From Mermis nigrescens (taxonomy: Eukaryota; Nematoda; Enoplea; Mermithida; Mermithidae): a stretch of 64,000 bases of DNA. The notes under the pieces are model-generated. The model was not told the origin of the DNA and did no database searches. It saw only the letters and a program-made list of their open reading frames with translations. The stretch is from positions 21,857,522 through 21,921,521 of the forward strand of contig JAVLUZ010000145.1 of assembly GCA_036768485.1 (NCBI GenBank), given 5' to 3'. Made by a program: the position numbers and the translations under genes. Shown here piece by piece: positions 18,614 to 31,190 of this stretch (the first letter of the stretch is position 1; the number at the start of each line of letters is the position of its first letter).

Positions 18614-18911
18614 CACTACTTTTAATTAGCGTGATTTCAGTACATCAGTCAGTAAACACAATCAGTAACATGCCACAATAATGACAACAGTCCAAGAACG
18701 CGGAAAACAATATTGTTCTTAACATCAGCATTATCCTTTTTAAACAAGACAACCTTATTGACACCATCCATTTTCAAATTAAAACTGCATTAAGTTATTT
18801 CTTCTTAATGTGCAGTTCACTTATAATCAAGCACAAAAATTTAACCAACGAATTCACATTGCAAATCCTCACTCAATCAATACACAAGCACAATGTGTTG
18901 TGACTTTTGAA

Positions 18912-19010
18912 ATTGAAAACACCCAATTTTCAATTTTCAAATTGAAAATTGGATCAATTTTCAAATTGAAAATTGGGTCAATTTTCAAATTGAAAATTGG
19001 GTGTTTGAAT
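18912..19010. repeat. Short tandem palindrome, left arm
   Basis: Three to four copies of about 27 bp each contain AATTTTCAAATTGAAAATTG, itself palindromic. The mirrored copy lies at 25548-25630. It is AT-rich and could extrude cruciforms. Confidence 0.85.
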
Positions 19011-19319
19011 TTGCGACGAAGAAAATAATCAAAAGATAGTCACTTGGTTTATTTAAGCCGAGTAATAAAATAACGACCGTCCACCAATTCCAAACTAAAC
19101 GCAACTAATCTGATCACTATGAAAAAGTTTTGAAAAATGAGCTTGCTAAGCGAGAGTTGTAAACCAAGAGAAACTTAAAGTTAAAACCTACCATTAAATT
19201 ATGAGAGAATTATAAAAGATTTTAAACTTCAAGAAAATGGAAAAGGCGGGATGTTGGTAAATTAGAAGGCAAAGATTTTCGGCAAAAATTCAAAAACTTC
19301 ACGCAAATATCAAATGTAA

Positions 19320-20620
19320 GGAACACTAACGCTTTGATTTGGTAGTAAAATAAATTTGTAGTATAGACTACATATTAACAACAAATGAATAGTGCAAACT
19401 TTACACAAATACTAGGTGTAGAGAATACTAACAGTTTACGGCTTATTAATGTACATGATTACAATAAAGCTGTATATCTTTGTCGACTTCTGTGCACAGT
19501 AGTGTGATTGCTGGTTCATTTTAAACCACTTTTGCAGGCAATTTACATCAATTAAACGATAGCTCTCCATGTGCAAGATTTTGTGAAACATATTATAAAC
19601 ACGGCTAAGAAAGATTTAACTTTAATGCAACCCATTTAAGACAAAATTACATCTCTTCAATGATCTAAGGACACTTGAACATAATTTTTAAATCACTTTA
19701 GATTACTTTTGAGGGTAAACAAACTCACTTAATTGATGTCTCACATATGAATCCTTGAAAATTTCTTGACTTCAGTTACAAAGTCTCTGCAAGTCTATCG
19801 AATTAGGGTTAACACGTAACGTAAACTTTACACAAACACATAGCGTAAAGAATATTTTAGTCGGATTCGTAATTTTGATATTGCTCCGATATTTCTTTCA
19901 ACATTTATGGAAAAATGAGTCTCCATAATGTTTTAAAGACAATAAACATTAGGTTTAAACCACTTTGCAAAACTGCTGAGTGTAAGCAAGCGCGCCCAAT
20001 TGACGTATATATTTCATTCCCTGTAAATTTTTATATCTCAGGAAAAAATTTCGATTTTTGCAATGCTCTAGAACAAAGGCTAACATGCAGTGTAAAAAAT
20101 TACTCGGATATTATGATCAACATTCATGAAAAAATTATGTCTCTACAATGGTCTGAGGACATATAAACAATGAATGTAAACTACTTTACATCACTGTTGG
20201 ATGTAAACAAACGCGCCTACGTGACGTCTCACGTTTGATCCTTTGAAAACTTCTAGGCTCCAAGAAAAAATTAGGTTTCAGGAATGCTCAAAAACGAAGA
20301 TAAATATATATGTAGTGTAAACTTCATGTAGACACCTAGTGTAAAGAAGATTTTAGTCAGATTCGTAATTTTGATATTGTTCCGATATTACGATTAATAT
20401 TTATGAAAAAATTAAGTCTACATAATGTTCTATGGGCAAACTAACAATTGGTGTAAACTACTTTACAACACCGTAGAGTGTAAACATATGCGCCAGACTG
20501 GCATATCAAATTTGATTCCTGGTCCATTTCTAGACTTGATAAACGTGTCCCTGACTCGTAACCGGAGAAGCAGGCAGAAAAAACAAGACAGAAACGCATT
20601 TAAAACTCCAAATTTTTGAC
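19320..20620 (-). repeat. Internal module array of the arm
   Basis: Diverged modules of about 200-400 bp share an ordered set of words: TCGTAATTTTGATATT, CCGATATT(A/T)C, ACATTTATG, AAACCACTTT, GTGTAAACAAACGCGCC, GATTCCTTGAAAATTTCTAG and ATGTAGTGTAAACTT. The mirrored array lies at 23930-25230. It is non-coding and rich in GTGTAAA/TTTACAC. Confidence 0.6.
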
Positions 20621-21720
20621 TTTACACTCGCTAAATATTAATGTATAGACAATTTGCTTTGACATGCACCCGATATAAAGCACTTTATTTTTATTCTATT
20701 AGACTTATCCCGACTTCTGGACGGAGAAAGTGGCGAACAAAAAACGCAACAAAAACGTATTTTCCATCATTTAGAACACTGTAAACTTTGAAATTCCGTA
20801 CCGAACTCCCCATTGAGTTTAAAGAAATTCGGTTTGGTACAATTTGTAGCTCTTAAATCGTGGTACATTCCTGTGTGCCAAAATTCTGTTGCAAAAATTA
20901 TTTGGCATGATTTATCAATCAAACTTCGGAAAAAACGTGTTTTTTAGCCCATTTTTTACCTCTGATTTCGAACTTTACACCCACATAAATAACTCAATAT
21001 TGCGTTTTTTTAAATGCGGTTTGCCGCGATGTTTAGCCCCTGTGAGGCACTTTATTAATGCTGTCTTCGATTTGCACTGACTCATAAGCGGAAAAATTTG
21101 GCAGAGAAATCTTAGTTAAAATCCGTTTTTTTACACCATCCACTAGAGTGTAAACTTTAAACCCCAGGATCTAACTCACCATAGAGCATACAAGACTTTG
21201 CTTATATGCAGAATGTAGCCCTTGATCCGCTCTACATTTCTGTCAGAAAACATTTTAAAAACCTCATAACTGGAGTTAGTATCGGACATAGGAAGGTTGA
21301 AAACTCGACCAAAAAGTGCTTTTTCACCCCCAGATTTTCGCACTCTTTACACTGCCGTTCGATAAATAATGCGAATTTCGAAAAACAAAAAAAGAGGCAT
21401 CTGTAGAATTCATCCCTCTATTATCCTACTCTGTTCAATCCTTCGAGTCATCAATACTCAGTTGTCCACATGCCGCAGTAAAAAGGTCCCAAAATTTGTC
21501 CTATGTTATAACGTTACACAAAAACTTTACACCTTCTTTACACAGTCAATTTTGAGTTTCAAGAGAAACAAAAAAACACGGGCAGCGAATTTTTTTATTA
21601 TCTTTCTTTTAAAAAAAACCGCACCTTCCAGAAGTGTCCCGTTATAGCTGTAGGAGGGTGCCCAGGTGTTGGGGGTACCCAAGTATATTATAGGTACGCG
21701 CTAACGCGCTACCTATGATT

Positions 21721-22828
21721 CATCATCATAACTCTGTGCACGGGGTATCAGATAGGAAGCGGTAGCTTCCTATATATATGTTTGACTTTAGGTGTGCTCC
21801 TATGTTTTCAATTGCCACTTTTTTCGGTTATTTCTTTAATAAAATCTTTGGGTTTGATCGTGTTTTGATGATTTTTTCAGGATCGATAGTACTAACCAGA
21901 CCATATTGCCATTTTCAAAGTTGTTTGCTTAGCATCAAAATTTACGTTTTTATTCAAGTGCAAATTTCAAAGTTTGCAAAAAAGCTGTCACGCTGTTGTG
22001 AGTGAACTAATGGATAAAAAATGCACAAATTCTTTTTATGAACCCTCCGAAGAAAAAAGTCGATACATGTGCTTGGAAATTTTTTTAAAACTTAAATTGA
22101 AGGAATCAAATCGAATTTAAAATTGCGGAAAAAATGAACTTTTTTAGTCTTTTATTTCTAGTCATGTGATACCTCATTCTGTTCGCCATGAAAAGTTATA
22201 TCTAATCGTAGAATATTAGATTTTTTAATCAAATGTGACGCGAATGATTTGCATTTTTGTCTAGTGAAAAATTTTAAATTTTAAGATTTTGCCATTTATT
22301 TCAGAGATTTTCAGCGATGACCAGACTTTTTTATGTTGTTTTTATGTTATTCTAGTTAGTAGCAATCGTCCTGATGTTGAACTTATCATTTTTAATTTGT
22401 TGGTGATAAATTATTTGAATATGCAAATCGCGGGAGGAATTACATTTCTCTTACCTGTAAACAGGTTCACCTTGTTGTATTATGCATCAATCGATAGAGC
22501 GTTTCGAAACTACATATTGTCTCAAAATTTTAAGTCACAGTTTTGAGTTTGTGAATGTTTAGTCGTATAATTTAAATCCTTTATTATTAGAAGAATTTCG
22601 AGATTTCTTTGCAAGTTGAAAATCGATATCTTGCTTCGTTAGAATCGAACAGAGCTCGTCATTGCTATCAATGTTATACAACCGCTTGTAGGAAATCGTG
22701 TCATCCCTGACGAGCGTGTTCTATTCATACTATTGTGATTTCTGAATGTGTAGGATTGGAATGACTGAATCAGGATGAATTCGTCATGCAGTTGCGCTTT
22801 TATTGTGCATTGTGCTTTCATTAGCGAA
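21721..22828. other. Spacer of palindrome 2
   Basis: These 1108 bp of AT-rich DNA have no repeat partner in the window. At 21752 a 7-bp-stem hairpin (AGGAAGCGGTAGCTTCCT) is followed by TATATATA. A near copy lies at 17821, just outside the left arm. Reading frames at 21778-22005 and 22289-22546 resemble nothing I recognise, and a transposase signature is absent. Confidence 0.6.
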
Positions 22829-25547
22829 AATCATAGGTAGCGCGTTAGCGCGTACCTATAATATACTTGGGTACCCCTAACACCTGGGCACCCCCCTACA
22901 GCTATAACGGGACACTTCTGGAAGGTGCGGTTTTTTTTTAAAGAAAGATAATAAAAAAATTCGCTGCCCGTGTTTTTTTGTTTTTCTTGAAACTCAAAAT
23001 TGACTGTGTAAAGAAGGTGTAAAGTTTTTGTGTAACGTTATAACATAGGTCAAATTTTGGGACCTTTTTACTGCGGCATGTGGACAACTGAGTATTGATG
23101 ACTCGAAGGATTGAACAGAATAGGATAATAGAGGGATGAATTCTACAGATGACACTTTTTTTGTTTTTTGAAATTCGCATTATTTATCGAACGGCAGTGT
23201 AAAGAGTGCGAAAATCTGGGGGTGAAAAAGCACTTTTTGGTCGAGTTTTCAACCTTCCTATGTCCGATACTAACTCCGGTTATGAGGTTTTTAAAATATC
23301 TTCTGACAGAAATGTAGAGCGGATCAAGGGCTACATTCTGATTATAAGCAAAGTCTTGTATGCTCTATGGTGAGTTAGATCCTGGGGTTTAAAGTTTACA
23401 CTCTAGTGGATGGTGTAAAAAAACGGATTTTAACTAAGATTTCTCTGCCAAATTTTTCCGCTTATGAGTCAGTGCAAATCGAAGACAGCATTAATAAAGT
23501 GCCTTACAGGGGCTAAACATCGCAGCAAACCGCATTTAAAAAACGCAATATTGAGTTATTTATGGGGGTGTAAAGTTCGAAATCAGAGGTAAAAAATGGG
23601 CTAAAAAACACGTTTTTTCCGAAGTTTGATTGATAAATCATGCCAAATAATTTTTGCAACAGAATTTTGGCACACAGGAATGTACTACGATTTAAAAGCT
23701 ACAAATTGTACCAAACCGAATTTCTTTAAACTCAATGGGGAGTTCGGTACGGAATTTTAAAGTTTACAGTGTTCTAAATGATGGAAAATACGTTTTTGTT
23801 GCGTTTTTTGTTCGCCACTTTCTCCGTCCAGAAGTCGGGACAAGTCTAATAGAATAAAAATAAAGTGCTTTATATCGGGTGCATGTCAAAGCAAATTGTC
23901 TATACATTAATATTTAGCGAGTGTAAAGTCAAAAATTTGGAGTTTTAAATGCGTTTCTGTCTTGTTTTTTCTGCCTGCTTCTCCGGTTACGAGTCAGGGA
24001 CACGTTTATCAAGTCTAGAAATGGACCAGGAATCAAATTTGATATGCCAGTCTGGCGCATATATTTACACTCTACGGTGTTGTAAAGTAGTTTACACCAA
24101 TTGTTAGTTTGCCCATCGAGCATTATGTAGACTTAATTTTTTCATAAATATTAATCGTAATATCGGAACAATATCAAAATTACGAATCTGACTAAGATCT
24201 TCTTTACACTAGGTGTTTACATGAAGTTTACACTACATATATATTTATCTTCGTTTTTGAGCATTCCTGAAACCTAATTTTTTCTGGAGCCTAGAAGTTT
24301 TCAAAGGATCAAATGTGAGACGTCACGTAGGCGCGTTTGTTTACATCCAACAGTGATGTAAAGTAGTTTACATTCATTGTTTATATGTCCTCAGACCATT
24401 GTAGAGACATAATTTTTTCATGAATGTTGATCATAATATCCGAGTAATTTTTTACACTGCATGTTAGCCTTTGTTCTAGAGCATTGCAAAAATCGAAATT
24501 TTTTCCTGAGATATAAAAATTTACAGGGAATGAAATATATACGTCAATTGGGCGCGCTTGCTTACACTCAGCAGTATTGCAAAGTGGTTTAAACCTAATG
24601 TTTATTGTCTTTAAAACATTATGGAGACTCATTTTTCCATAAATGTTGAAAGAAATATCGGAGCAATATCAAAATTACGAATCCGACTAAAATATTCTTT
24701 ACGCTATGTGTTTGTGTAAAGTTTACGTTACGTATTAATCCCTCATTCGATAGACTTGCAGAGACTTTGTAACTGAAGTCAAGAAATTTTCAAGGATTCA
24801 TATGTGAGACATCAATTAAGTGAGTTTGTTTACCCTCAAAAGTAATCTGAAGTGATTTATAAATTATGTTCAAGTGTCCTTAGATCATTGAAGAGATGTA
24901 ATTTTGTCTTAAATGGGTTGCATTAAAGTTAAATCTTTCTTAGCCGTGTTTATAATATGTTTCACAAAATCTTGCACATGGAGAGCTATCGTTTAATTGA
25001 TGTAAATTGCCTGCAAAAGTGGTTTAAAATGAACCAGCAATCACACTACTGTGCACAGAAGTCGACAAAGATATACAGCTTTATTGTAATCATGTACATT
25101 AATAAGCCGTAAACTGTTAGTATTCTCTACACCTAGTAGTTGTGTAAAGTTTGCACTATTCATTTGTTGTTAATATGTAGTCTATACTACAAATTTATTT
25201 TACTACCAAATCAAAGCGTTAGTGTTCCTTACATTTGATATTTGCGTGAAGTTTTTGAATTTTTGCCGAAAATCTTTGCCTTCTAATTTACCAACATCCC
25301 GCCTTTTCCATTTTCTTGAAGTTTAAAATCTTTTATAATTCTCTCATAATTTAATGGTAGGTTTTAACTTTAAGTTTCTCTTGGTTTACAACTCTCGCTT
25401 AGCAAGCTCATTTTTCAAAACTTTTTCATAGTGATCAGATTAGTTGCGTTTAATTTGGAATTGGTGGACGGTCGTTATTTTATTACTCGGCTTAAATAAA
25501 CCAAGTGACTATCTTTTGATTATTTTCTTCATCGCAAATTCAAACAC

Positions 25548-25630
25548 CCAATTTTCAATTTGAAAATTGACCCAATTTTCAATTTGAAAATTGATCCAAT
25601 TTTCAATTTGAAAATTGAAAATTGGGTGTT
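25548..25630. repeat. Short tandem palindrome, right arm
   Basis: Inverted counterpart of 18912-19010, with the same CAATTTTCAATTTGAAAATT units. Confidence 0.85.
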
Positions 25631-25934
25631 TTAAATTTCAAAAGTCACAACACATTGTGCTTGTGTATTGATTGAGTGAGGATTTGCAATGTGAATTCGT
25701 TGGTTAAATTTTTGTGCTTGATTATAAGTGAACTGCACATTAAGAAGAAATAACTTAATGCAGTTTTAATTTGAAAATGGATGGTGTCAATAAGGTTGTC
25801 TTGTTTAAAAAGGATAATGCTGATGTTAAGAACAATATTGTTTTCCGCGTTCTAGGACTGTTGTCATTATTGTGGCATGTTACTGATTGTGTTTACTGAC
25901 TGATGTACTGAAATCACGCTAATTAAAAGTAGTG

Positions 25935-26700
25935 TACTAGCAAAGAAAAATGCTCCGATGGAACAAAAAAGATGAATATACTTGGAATTGTGGATTATTA
26001 TGGATGTAAAAGGAGGGGACTAGGAAAAATCTACCTAAAGTCGGAAAATCTCGCTAAAAATCACACTTTCTCTAAGCAACGCAAAAATCGATGTATATTC
26101 TGCGGCCTCTAAAAAAGTGTCTTTTTTAAATAATGTTCGAAGTTTCAGATAAGAGTGTATAAACGAAATCTATCAAGGTTACTTTTTTAAATTGCTGGCA
26201 CCTGATTGATAGAAAACTAAGAGGTATTGTATTTAAAGTTGTTTTGTTTTATGAGCATTATAGCAAGCAAAGTAGAGCCGATTGATTTAGTGCACACAAT
26301 CGTTTCGGGCATGCTAGTGTATCTACATTAAGTCTGTTTCAAGTCAACTTACGTGTTTCCTACTGTTTTTAACCAACCATGTCTTCAATTGTCTTCGATG
26401 TTTGCTATTTCATTCAATTGGCTTGGAAGACAGTTAGTTTACTTAATATCATTTCCCATAGCTACTGCATAGCTAACGTGCTGCTGTTTCAATCATTGTT
26501 ATGGTTGAATATTTATTTTAATCTGTTGGCCGCAGAATATACATCGATTTTTTGCGTTGCTTAGAGAAAGTGTGGATTTTTAGCAGATTTTCCGACTTTA
26601 GGTAGATTTTTCCTAGTCCCCTCCTTTTACATCCATAATAATCCACAATTCCAAGTATATTCATCTTTTTGTTCCATCGGAGCATTTTTCTTTGCTAGTA
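25935..26700. mobile_element. 766-bp sub-element, inverted copy
   Basis: It has exactly the same length as 17848-18613, the same inverted terminal repeats and the same core, in mirror orientation. Only a few base differences are seen. Confidence 0.85.
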
Positions 26701-27763
26701 TTCTAATGTTTGATGCAGTGATTTAATGAACATACTATTTATCGTAAAGGTGGATGAAATCATTTTGTGCATGTTTGTAATTTTTGATTTCATTTCGTTT
26801 TTCAGTTCAGAATGCATTAAATAGGAAGACTTTGTATTGATTTGTACCAACATATGTTTTTTGGCTGAGATTAGAACGATAATTCGGCCAATTTTGAGTT
26901 TATTTACATAAAATCAGACTTCTTGATACAATATTCTCCAGGAGTCCGCTTTAGAAAAGAAAATAGGAATATTGACGAAATGCATTTGAAGATCCGTAAA
27001 GTATTTTTTGATCGTTTTTGAGCCAGTAAGCTCGAAATTTACCATTTCTCATTGCGAATTTTATTCTTTTTGTAGTTATATTTTTGTCTACTAAGCCGCT
27101 ATAAATCTGTTAGATTTGCGTAAATGGATGTCAAGTGTTTCCGGCGGTCTGCATGAATTTAATATTGAGCTATAGTTATTGCCTCCTTTTCAATTAAAAA
27201 AAATGAATTTGAGTTTTGATACAAAGAATATGAAATTATTTCCTAGTGACGGCCGAATTTATTGTTTTTATGCTTCTTCACTTCTAGGTTTCGATCTTAC
27301 TTAAAATCGTTCAACTTTGAGCTTGACTCGCAGAATATGTCATTTTTTTTGCATTATTATTTGTATAGTTGTTTTCTTTTGGAGTAAAGTATGTAAATGA
27401 TTACATTCGATGGATTAATGTTCTATTCGAATTTATGTGCGTCTTTATGTGACGTGACGTGCTACAAAATGTGGCAATAAAATCAGCATCATGCGGTCAC
27501 CTGGTGTTTTTATTTCATTTGAAAAGTGGTAATGTACCAATCTCCCATTTGTCCCATTTAAATTTATTCCACCTTCTAATTTATGTCAGGCATGGAGTGT
27601 AGTGACGAGCTTACGAGCTTACGCATAATTGTATTTCTAACCTATTACGAATGGAATGTTCTGAGATTTTGGTGAAAGAACATATTGTGTTTGTTGTGGT
27701 GTGCAATATATTCTCGCTTTTTTAAGTAAGTGTCTTATTTTTTCATTAGATCAAGTTTTTCAG
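26701..27763. other. Gap before the exon-array gene
   Basis: AT-rich DNA free of the composite repeat. Upstream exons of the gene at 27764 may lie here, but no exon with good splice sites could be supported. An exact ACGAGCTTACGAGCTTACG duplication lies near 27605. Confidence 0.4.
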
Positions 27764-29077
27764 GAGGCAAGGGAAGCAAAATTGAAGAAAGTTGCTAGAA
27801 GACAATGCGAACTGGTATTTCATATGTGCTTTCATTGAGTTATTCTCTTTAAGTTTGTAATGTTCTGTTGAATTTTTCAGTTGGAAAAGAAAAGAAAGCT
27901 AACGATGGAAAATGCTCGCAAAGTAAGTAAAATAGAAGAAAAGTTTGAAGTATCGTTCTATTGTCTTTTTTGTTTAATTAACATGGTGCTTATTCATGTC
28001 TCTTTTCACTTGTTGCATATTTATGTTTTTACATATTTGAAGAAGCGGCAGATGAAGAAATCGGCTCGTGGAGGAGAAAGTGATTATGATGCGGACAACA
28101 AAGACGGAGGATGTTCTGCTGTGGGTTACACAATGGAGGTACGCATAGCATTTGCTTAACAAGAATTTTGAATTTTCACCCCTGGAGAAAATCTGGCACT
28201 TCTACAGAATAGTGAGTAAGTGTCGTAGTGAAAAGTATAGTGGCGAAAATTATTGATCTTTTCAAACTTCCTGATTTTTCCTAGCTTTAGGCTTAGATTT
28301 ATATTTGGTGGTATTAATCCTGCTTAGGTCAGTGTCGCTCCCGCTTAGGTCGGTGTCGCTCCTGATTAGGTCGGTATCGCTACCGCATGGATGATTAGAG
28401 GATATTCCTATCAAACCGTCAAGATTATGCATGTAATCAGGCCCGTATTCAGGATTTTATTTCGGTAAGGGCCGAAATTTCTGAGGTCAAATATCTCAAG
28501 AAACATTGGAAGACGGGTAAAAATAAAGGTATTTTTGAATGTATCTTAATGAGCTCTATCCAGTAGTGAAGAAAAATTATAAGAAGAAATTTCAAAAAAA
28601 TTTTTACTTTATTTCATACTCCTATTGGACGAATATATCGTTTGAGTAATTTTAAGTAATGATTTCTCATCATTCAATTGACGAACAGTGGACGCTAAAA
28701 ACCTGTTTTTGTGGTGTTTTAGACCAACTTGAAAATTTTCCATTTTTTTCGGGGACTCTTGTGTATTTGAAAAATTAATTTTTAATTTCTGGGGGGCGGC
28801 CCCTCGTCCCCGCCCTCCTTAAATTCGGGCCAGTATGTTAGTATTTTTAAGGTGTGAAACGATTGTGTTCGAAAAATCTAGATTTGGTCAGAAAAAGTAT
28901 AGTATGTTTGTTTACTTTTCAATTTCTGTTAAGTATAATCGTTATGTAGATTTTCTGTCCAGTGCATTATATTTATTTGAAAAATTTTTGAAGGAGTGGG
29001 GTCAAAAAGGACAGGGTGTTGGAGGAAGTGTTAGTTTGGACGGCAAAGACAATTCCATCATGACTTCTGTGACGAAG
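27764..29077 (+). CDS. Spliced gene of unknown function, four internal exons
   Basis: Four candidate exons have GT-AG borders and all keep phase 0: 27764-27814 (51 nt), 27881-27922 (42), 28043-28138 (96) and 28994-29077 (84). The donors are gtattt, gtaagt, gtacgc and gtcagt. The acceptors tttttcag (27763 and 27880) are strong, while the two that follow ttgaag are weaker. The peptide begins EAREAKLKKVARRQCEL and continues LEKKRKLTMENARK, strongly basic and probably helical. A Gly/Asp-rich stretch follows (GGESDYDADNKDGG, GVGGSVSLDGKDNS). Both the first and last exons are probably missing. The third acceptor is NAGNAG-type and could add or drop one Lys. Family and function are not recognised. 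The frame conservation across four junctions is the main evidence that it is real. Confidence 0.55.
28322..28386. repeat. Three tandem copies of a 21-22-bp unit
   Basis: Units are variants of GCTTAGGTCGGTGTCGCTCC, in the intron between the third and fourth exons of the 27764 gene. Confidence 0.85.
28438..28835 (+). repeat. Dispersed repeat with CCCGTATTCAGG ends
   Basis: The block is bounded by GGCCCGTATTCAGG and AAATTCGGGCCAGTATG, which are partly complementary. Its first 140 bp match the fragment at 7606-7740 (minus). It lies in an intron and is non-coding. Confidence 0.55.
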
Positions 29078-29824
29078 GTCAGTATAGGTCCATTATTTTG
29101 TTATTTTGTCTTTTTCAGTAAATCGTCTTGTTTACATGGCACTCACTTCATAATTATGGGCGCAGGTGGTCAGCATAGACAGTAGGTGAATTCAGATGGG
29201 CCTACGGACAATATTTGGATATTTTTCAAGACTTGCCGCTGAACTATGAACTGTGGCCGACTTTTCATACTTTGTCGTAAAGATGAAAAATTGATCACTG
29301 GGTTGAGTTCAAATGGGCCAATCAGATTTTTTAGTTTTTCTTTTGACTCAAAGTTTCATTTCCGATCATCGCACTTGGCGGATTCGCCTTATTTTTCTTG
29401 TAAATCTTAAAACTGATCACAAGTGGCGTATGAGATCTTGAAACTATTCTTTTACATACCGCTTTTCTATCGACTGTGCCATCTGACCGTGATATTTTTC
29501 AAATAAACATAAAAATTTAATTAGTGACTCGAATCCGAATCGTGGTATTTTGAAATTGTTTACTACTCTACCACTGAATTACCGACCATTCCAACTGGTC
29601 TCATAAATCACTTATTTGAGAAAAAGTAACCAGTTTCTTTTTCGAAAATTCTAGAAATTGTGGACCCAAGGGATGTTTTGCGGATATCCCCATCAAACCC
29701 CCCCCAAGATCATGTATAATTGTATTTTTTAAAGTGCGAAATTATTCTGTATGGAATATGCTGATTAGGTCATAAAAAGTATACAATGTTTGTTTATTTA
29801 TTGTTGTCTGCTAAGCAGAGATGT

Positions 29825-30045
29825 AACGGCTCAAAATGTTAGAAGGGGGTCCCCGGCCATTTTTAGGGGGTGGGGGTAGGTGATTTCCAATTTCTGCCCA
29901 AAAATGCCAAAAAATCACGTAAAAATGGCCACAAAATCAACTTTTTCCTAAAAATTGGGGGAAAGGGTCAAAAATTTTCTCGCTTTGGGGGGATGGGGGG
30001 ACAGCCGACTTTGGGTGAAAGGATCCTCCCATCCTCCCTGTTACA
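29825..30045 (+). repeat. G-rich dispersed repeat inserted in the second module
   Basis: The block from GGGGGTCCCCGGCC to GGGGGGACAGCC splits the intron sequence shared by modules one and three. It is non-coding, with CCAAAAATGCCAAAAAATC-type simple words inside. Confidence 0.5.
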
Positions 30046-30119
30046 TGTATGCTGCTAGTGTAATGTTTATGCAGGTTTTCTTTCTAGAACTTTATATTTA
30101 ATTTAAACATGTTTTGAAG

Positions 30120-30216
30120 AAGCGGGAAATTAAGAAGCGGGGTCAAAAAGAACAGCGTTGGCGGACATGATGGCTCGGATGGCAAGGACGATTTTGTCAT
30201 GGTTCTTCTGGCGAAG
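30120..30216 (+). pseudogene. Duplicated exon copy, frame-disrupted
   Basis: This 97-nt copy sits between TTTTGAAG and GTCAGTATAG. It encodes KREIKKRGQKEQ, then after an indel GGHDGSDGKDDFVMVLLAK. The length is not a multiple of three, and phase 0 meets a stop. Confidence 0.6.
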
Positions 30217-31092
30217 GTCAGTATAGATTCATTATTTCGTTGCTAAGTAAAAAATTTATAAAACTTCGTGGGCTTTTTTACTGAACTGTCTTGTGCGCAT
30301 GGCTCTCAATTTATAATTATGGGAATCGTTCCACGTGATCGACTCGTCATATATTTTTGTATATTGGCTTACTCGCCCTACTTTTTTTAATGTGAAAAAC
30401 TAATGAGTAAGCCGAATCCAAATTTTCGTATTGTTTTTCATCCACATACCACAGCGAATATGCATTAAGCAAAAGGATGGACTTACAGATTTCTTCTCTG
30501 GGGAGTGGATATCATGCATGATCTTATGGGTTCGAGGTTTACCCTCAAAAACTTGAACCGTTGCAAAGAAATTTTCATCTGTCAGAAATTTGTCGATTTT
30601 TCAAAAATTCCCAAATGTTTATGGTAATTTGCGGAATAAAGTTATTTTCTAGTCGTTTTTAGTCAAATATTTGGTCAAAAGCGTAAAATTTATTACCTTT
30701 TGTATCAAATAAGCGTCGTTTTACATATACCCGTATATTTTTTCAAATTTTCAAATTTTTAATTTTTTTCGAAATTATTTTGTGTTTTTATGCTCTAGAA
30801 ACTTATTGCATCGTTTGAAACGCTAGAAAACAGTGTTGTGAGGCGTTCCTATCATATTTGGCTCAAGAAATGTATTTTAAAACTTCACTTGTTAGAATTC
30901 CACTACTGTGCATGTTTGGTTGATATCCTCATCAAACCCCGCAACTGTATTTTTAAGGTGTGAAACTATTATGTATGGAATAAGTTGATTAGGTCAGAAA
31001 AAAGTATACAATGTTTATTTGTTGTCTGCTAAATGTAATGCTTGTGCAGGTTTTTTTCAGAACTTTATATTTATTTCAAACATCTTTTGAAG

Positions 31093-31190
31093 AAGCGGGA
31101 AACAAACAAGCAGGGTCAAAAAAACATGGTGTTGGAGGAAGTGGTGGTTTGGACGGCAAAGACAATTCCGTCATGGCTTTTGTGACAAAG
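31093..31190 (+). pseudogene. Duplicated exon copy, frame-disrupted
   Basis: A 98-nt copy with the same borders. It reads KRETNKQGQK, then after loss of one A in a poly-A run HGVGGSGGLDGKDNSVMAFV. It is closest to the 28994 exon. The lesion could be real or a homopolymer sequencing error. Confidence 0.6.

Larger units (their letters stand above)
17848..21720 (-). mobile_element. Left arm of palindrome 2 (near-perfect)
   Basis: The arm of 3873 bp runs from CTAGCAAAGAAAAATGCTCC (TA-flanked) to the hairpin tip at 21692-21714. It is the reverse complement of 22829-26700. A 61-residue frame at 17984-18169 (minus) is identical to the one at 26379-26564 (plus). Two others differ at 1 of 83 and 3 of 64 residues. 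These frames share no resemblance to known proteins and serve here only as identity markers. Recent duplication, gene conversion or assembly collapse would each explain such similarity. Confidence 0.92.
22829..26700 (+). mobile_element. Right arm of palindrome 2 (near-perfect)
   Basis: The 3872-bp arm starts at the hairpin tip (22833-22856) and ends CTTTGCTAGTA at 26700. It is the reverse complement of 17848-21720, with a net length difference of one base. The TA at both outer ends of the palindrome fits a TA target-site duplication. Confidence 0.92.

Noticed and set aside
19915..20166. An 83-residue frame mirrored at 24381-24632
   Set aside because: Its conservation equals that of the whole palindrome arm, and the composition follows the non-coding module array. 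It was used only as an identity marker.
21721..22828. Transposase gene in the spacer of palindrome 2
   Set aside because: The longest frames (75 and 85 residues) show no catalytic motif, and stops interrupt all frames.
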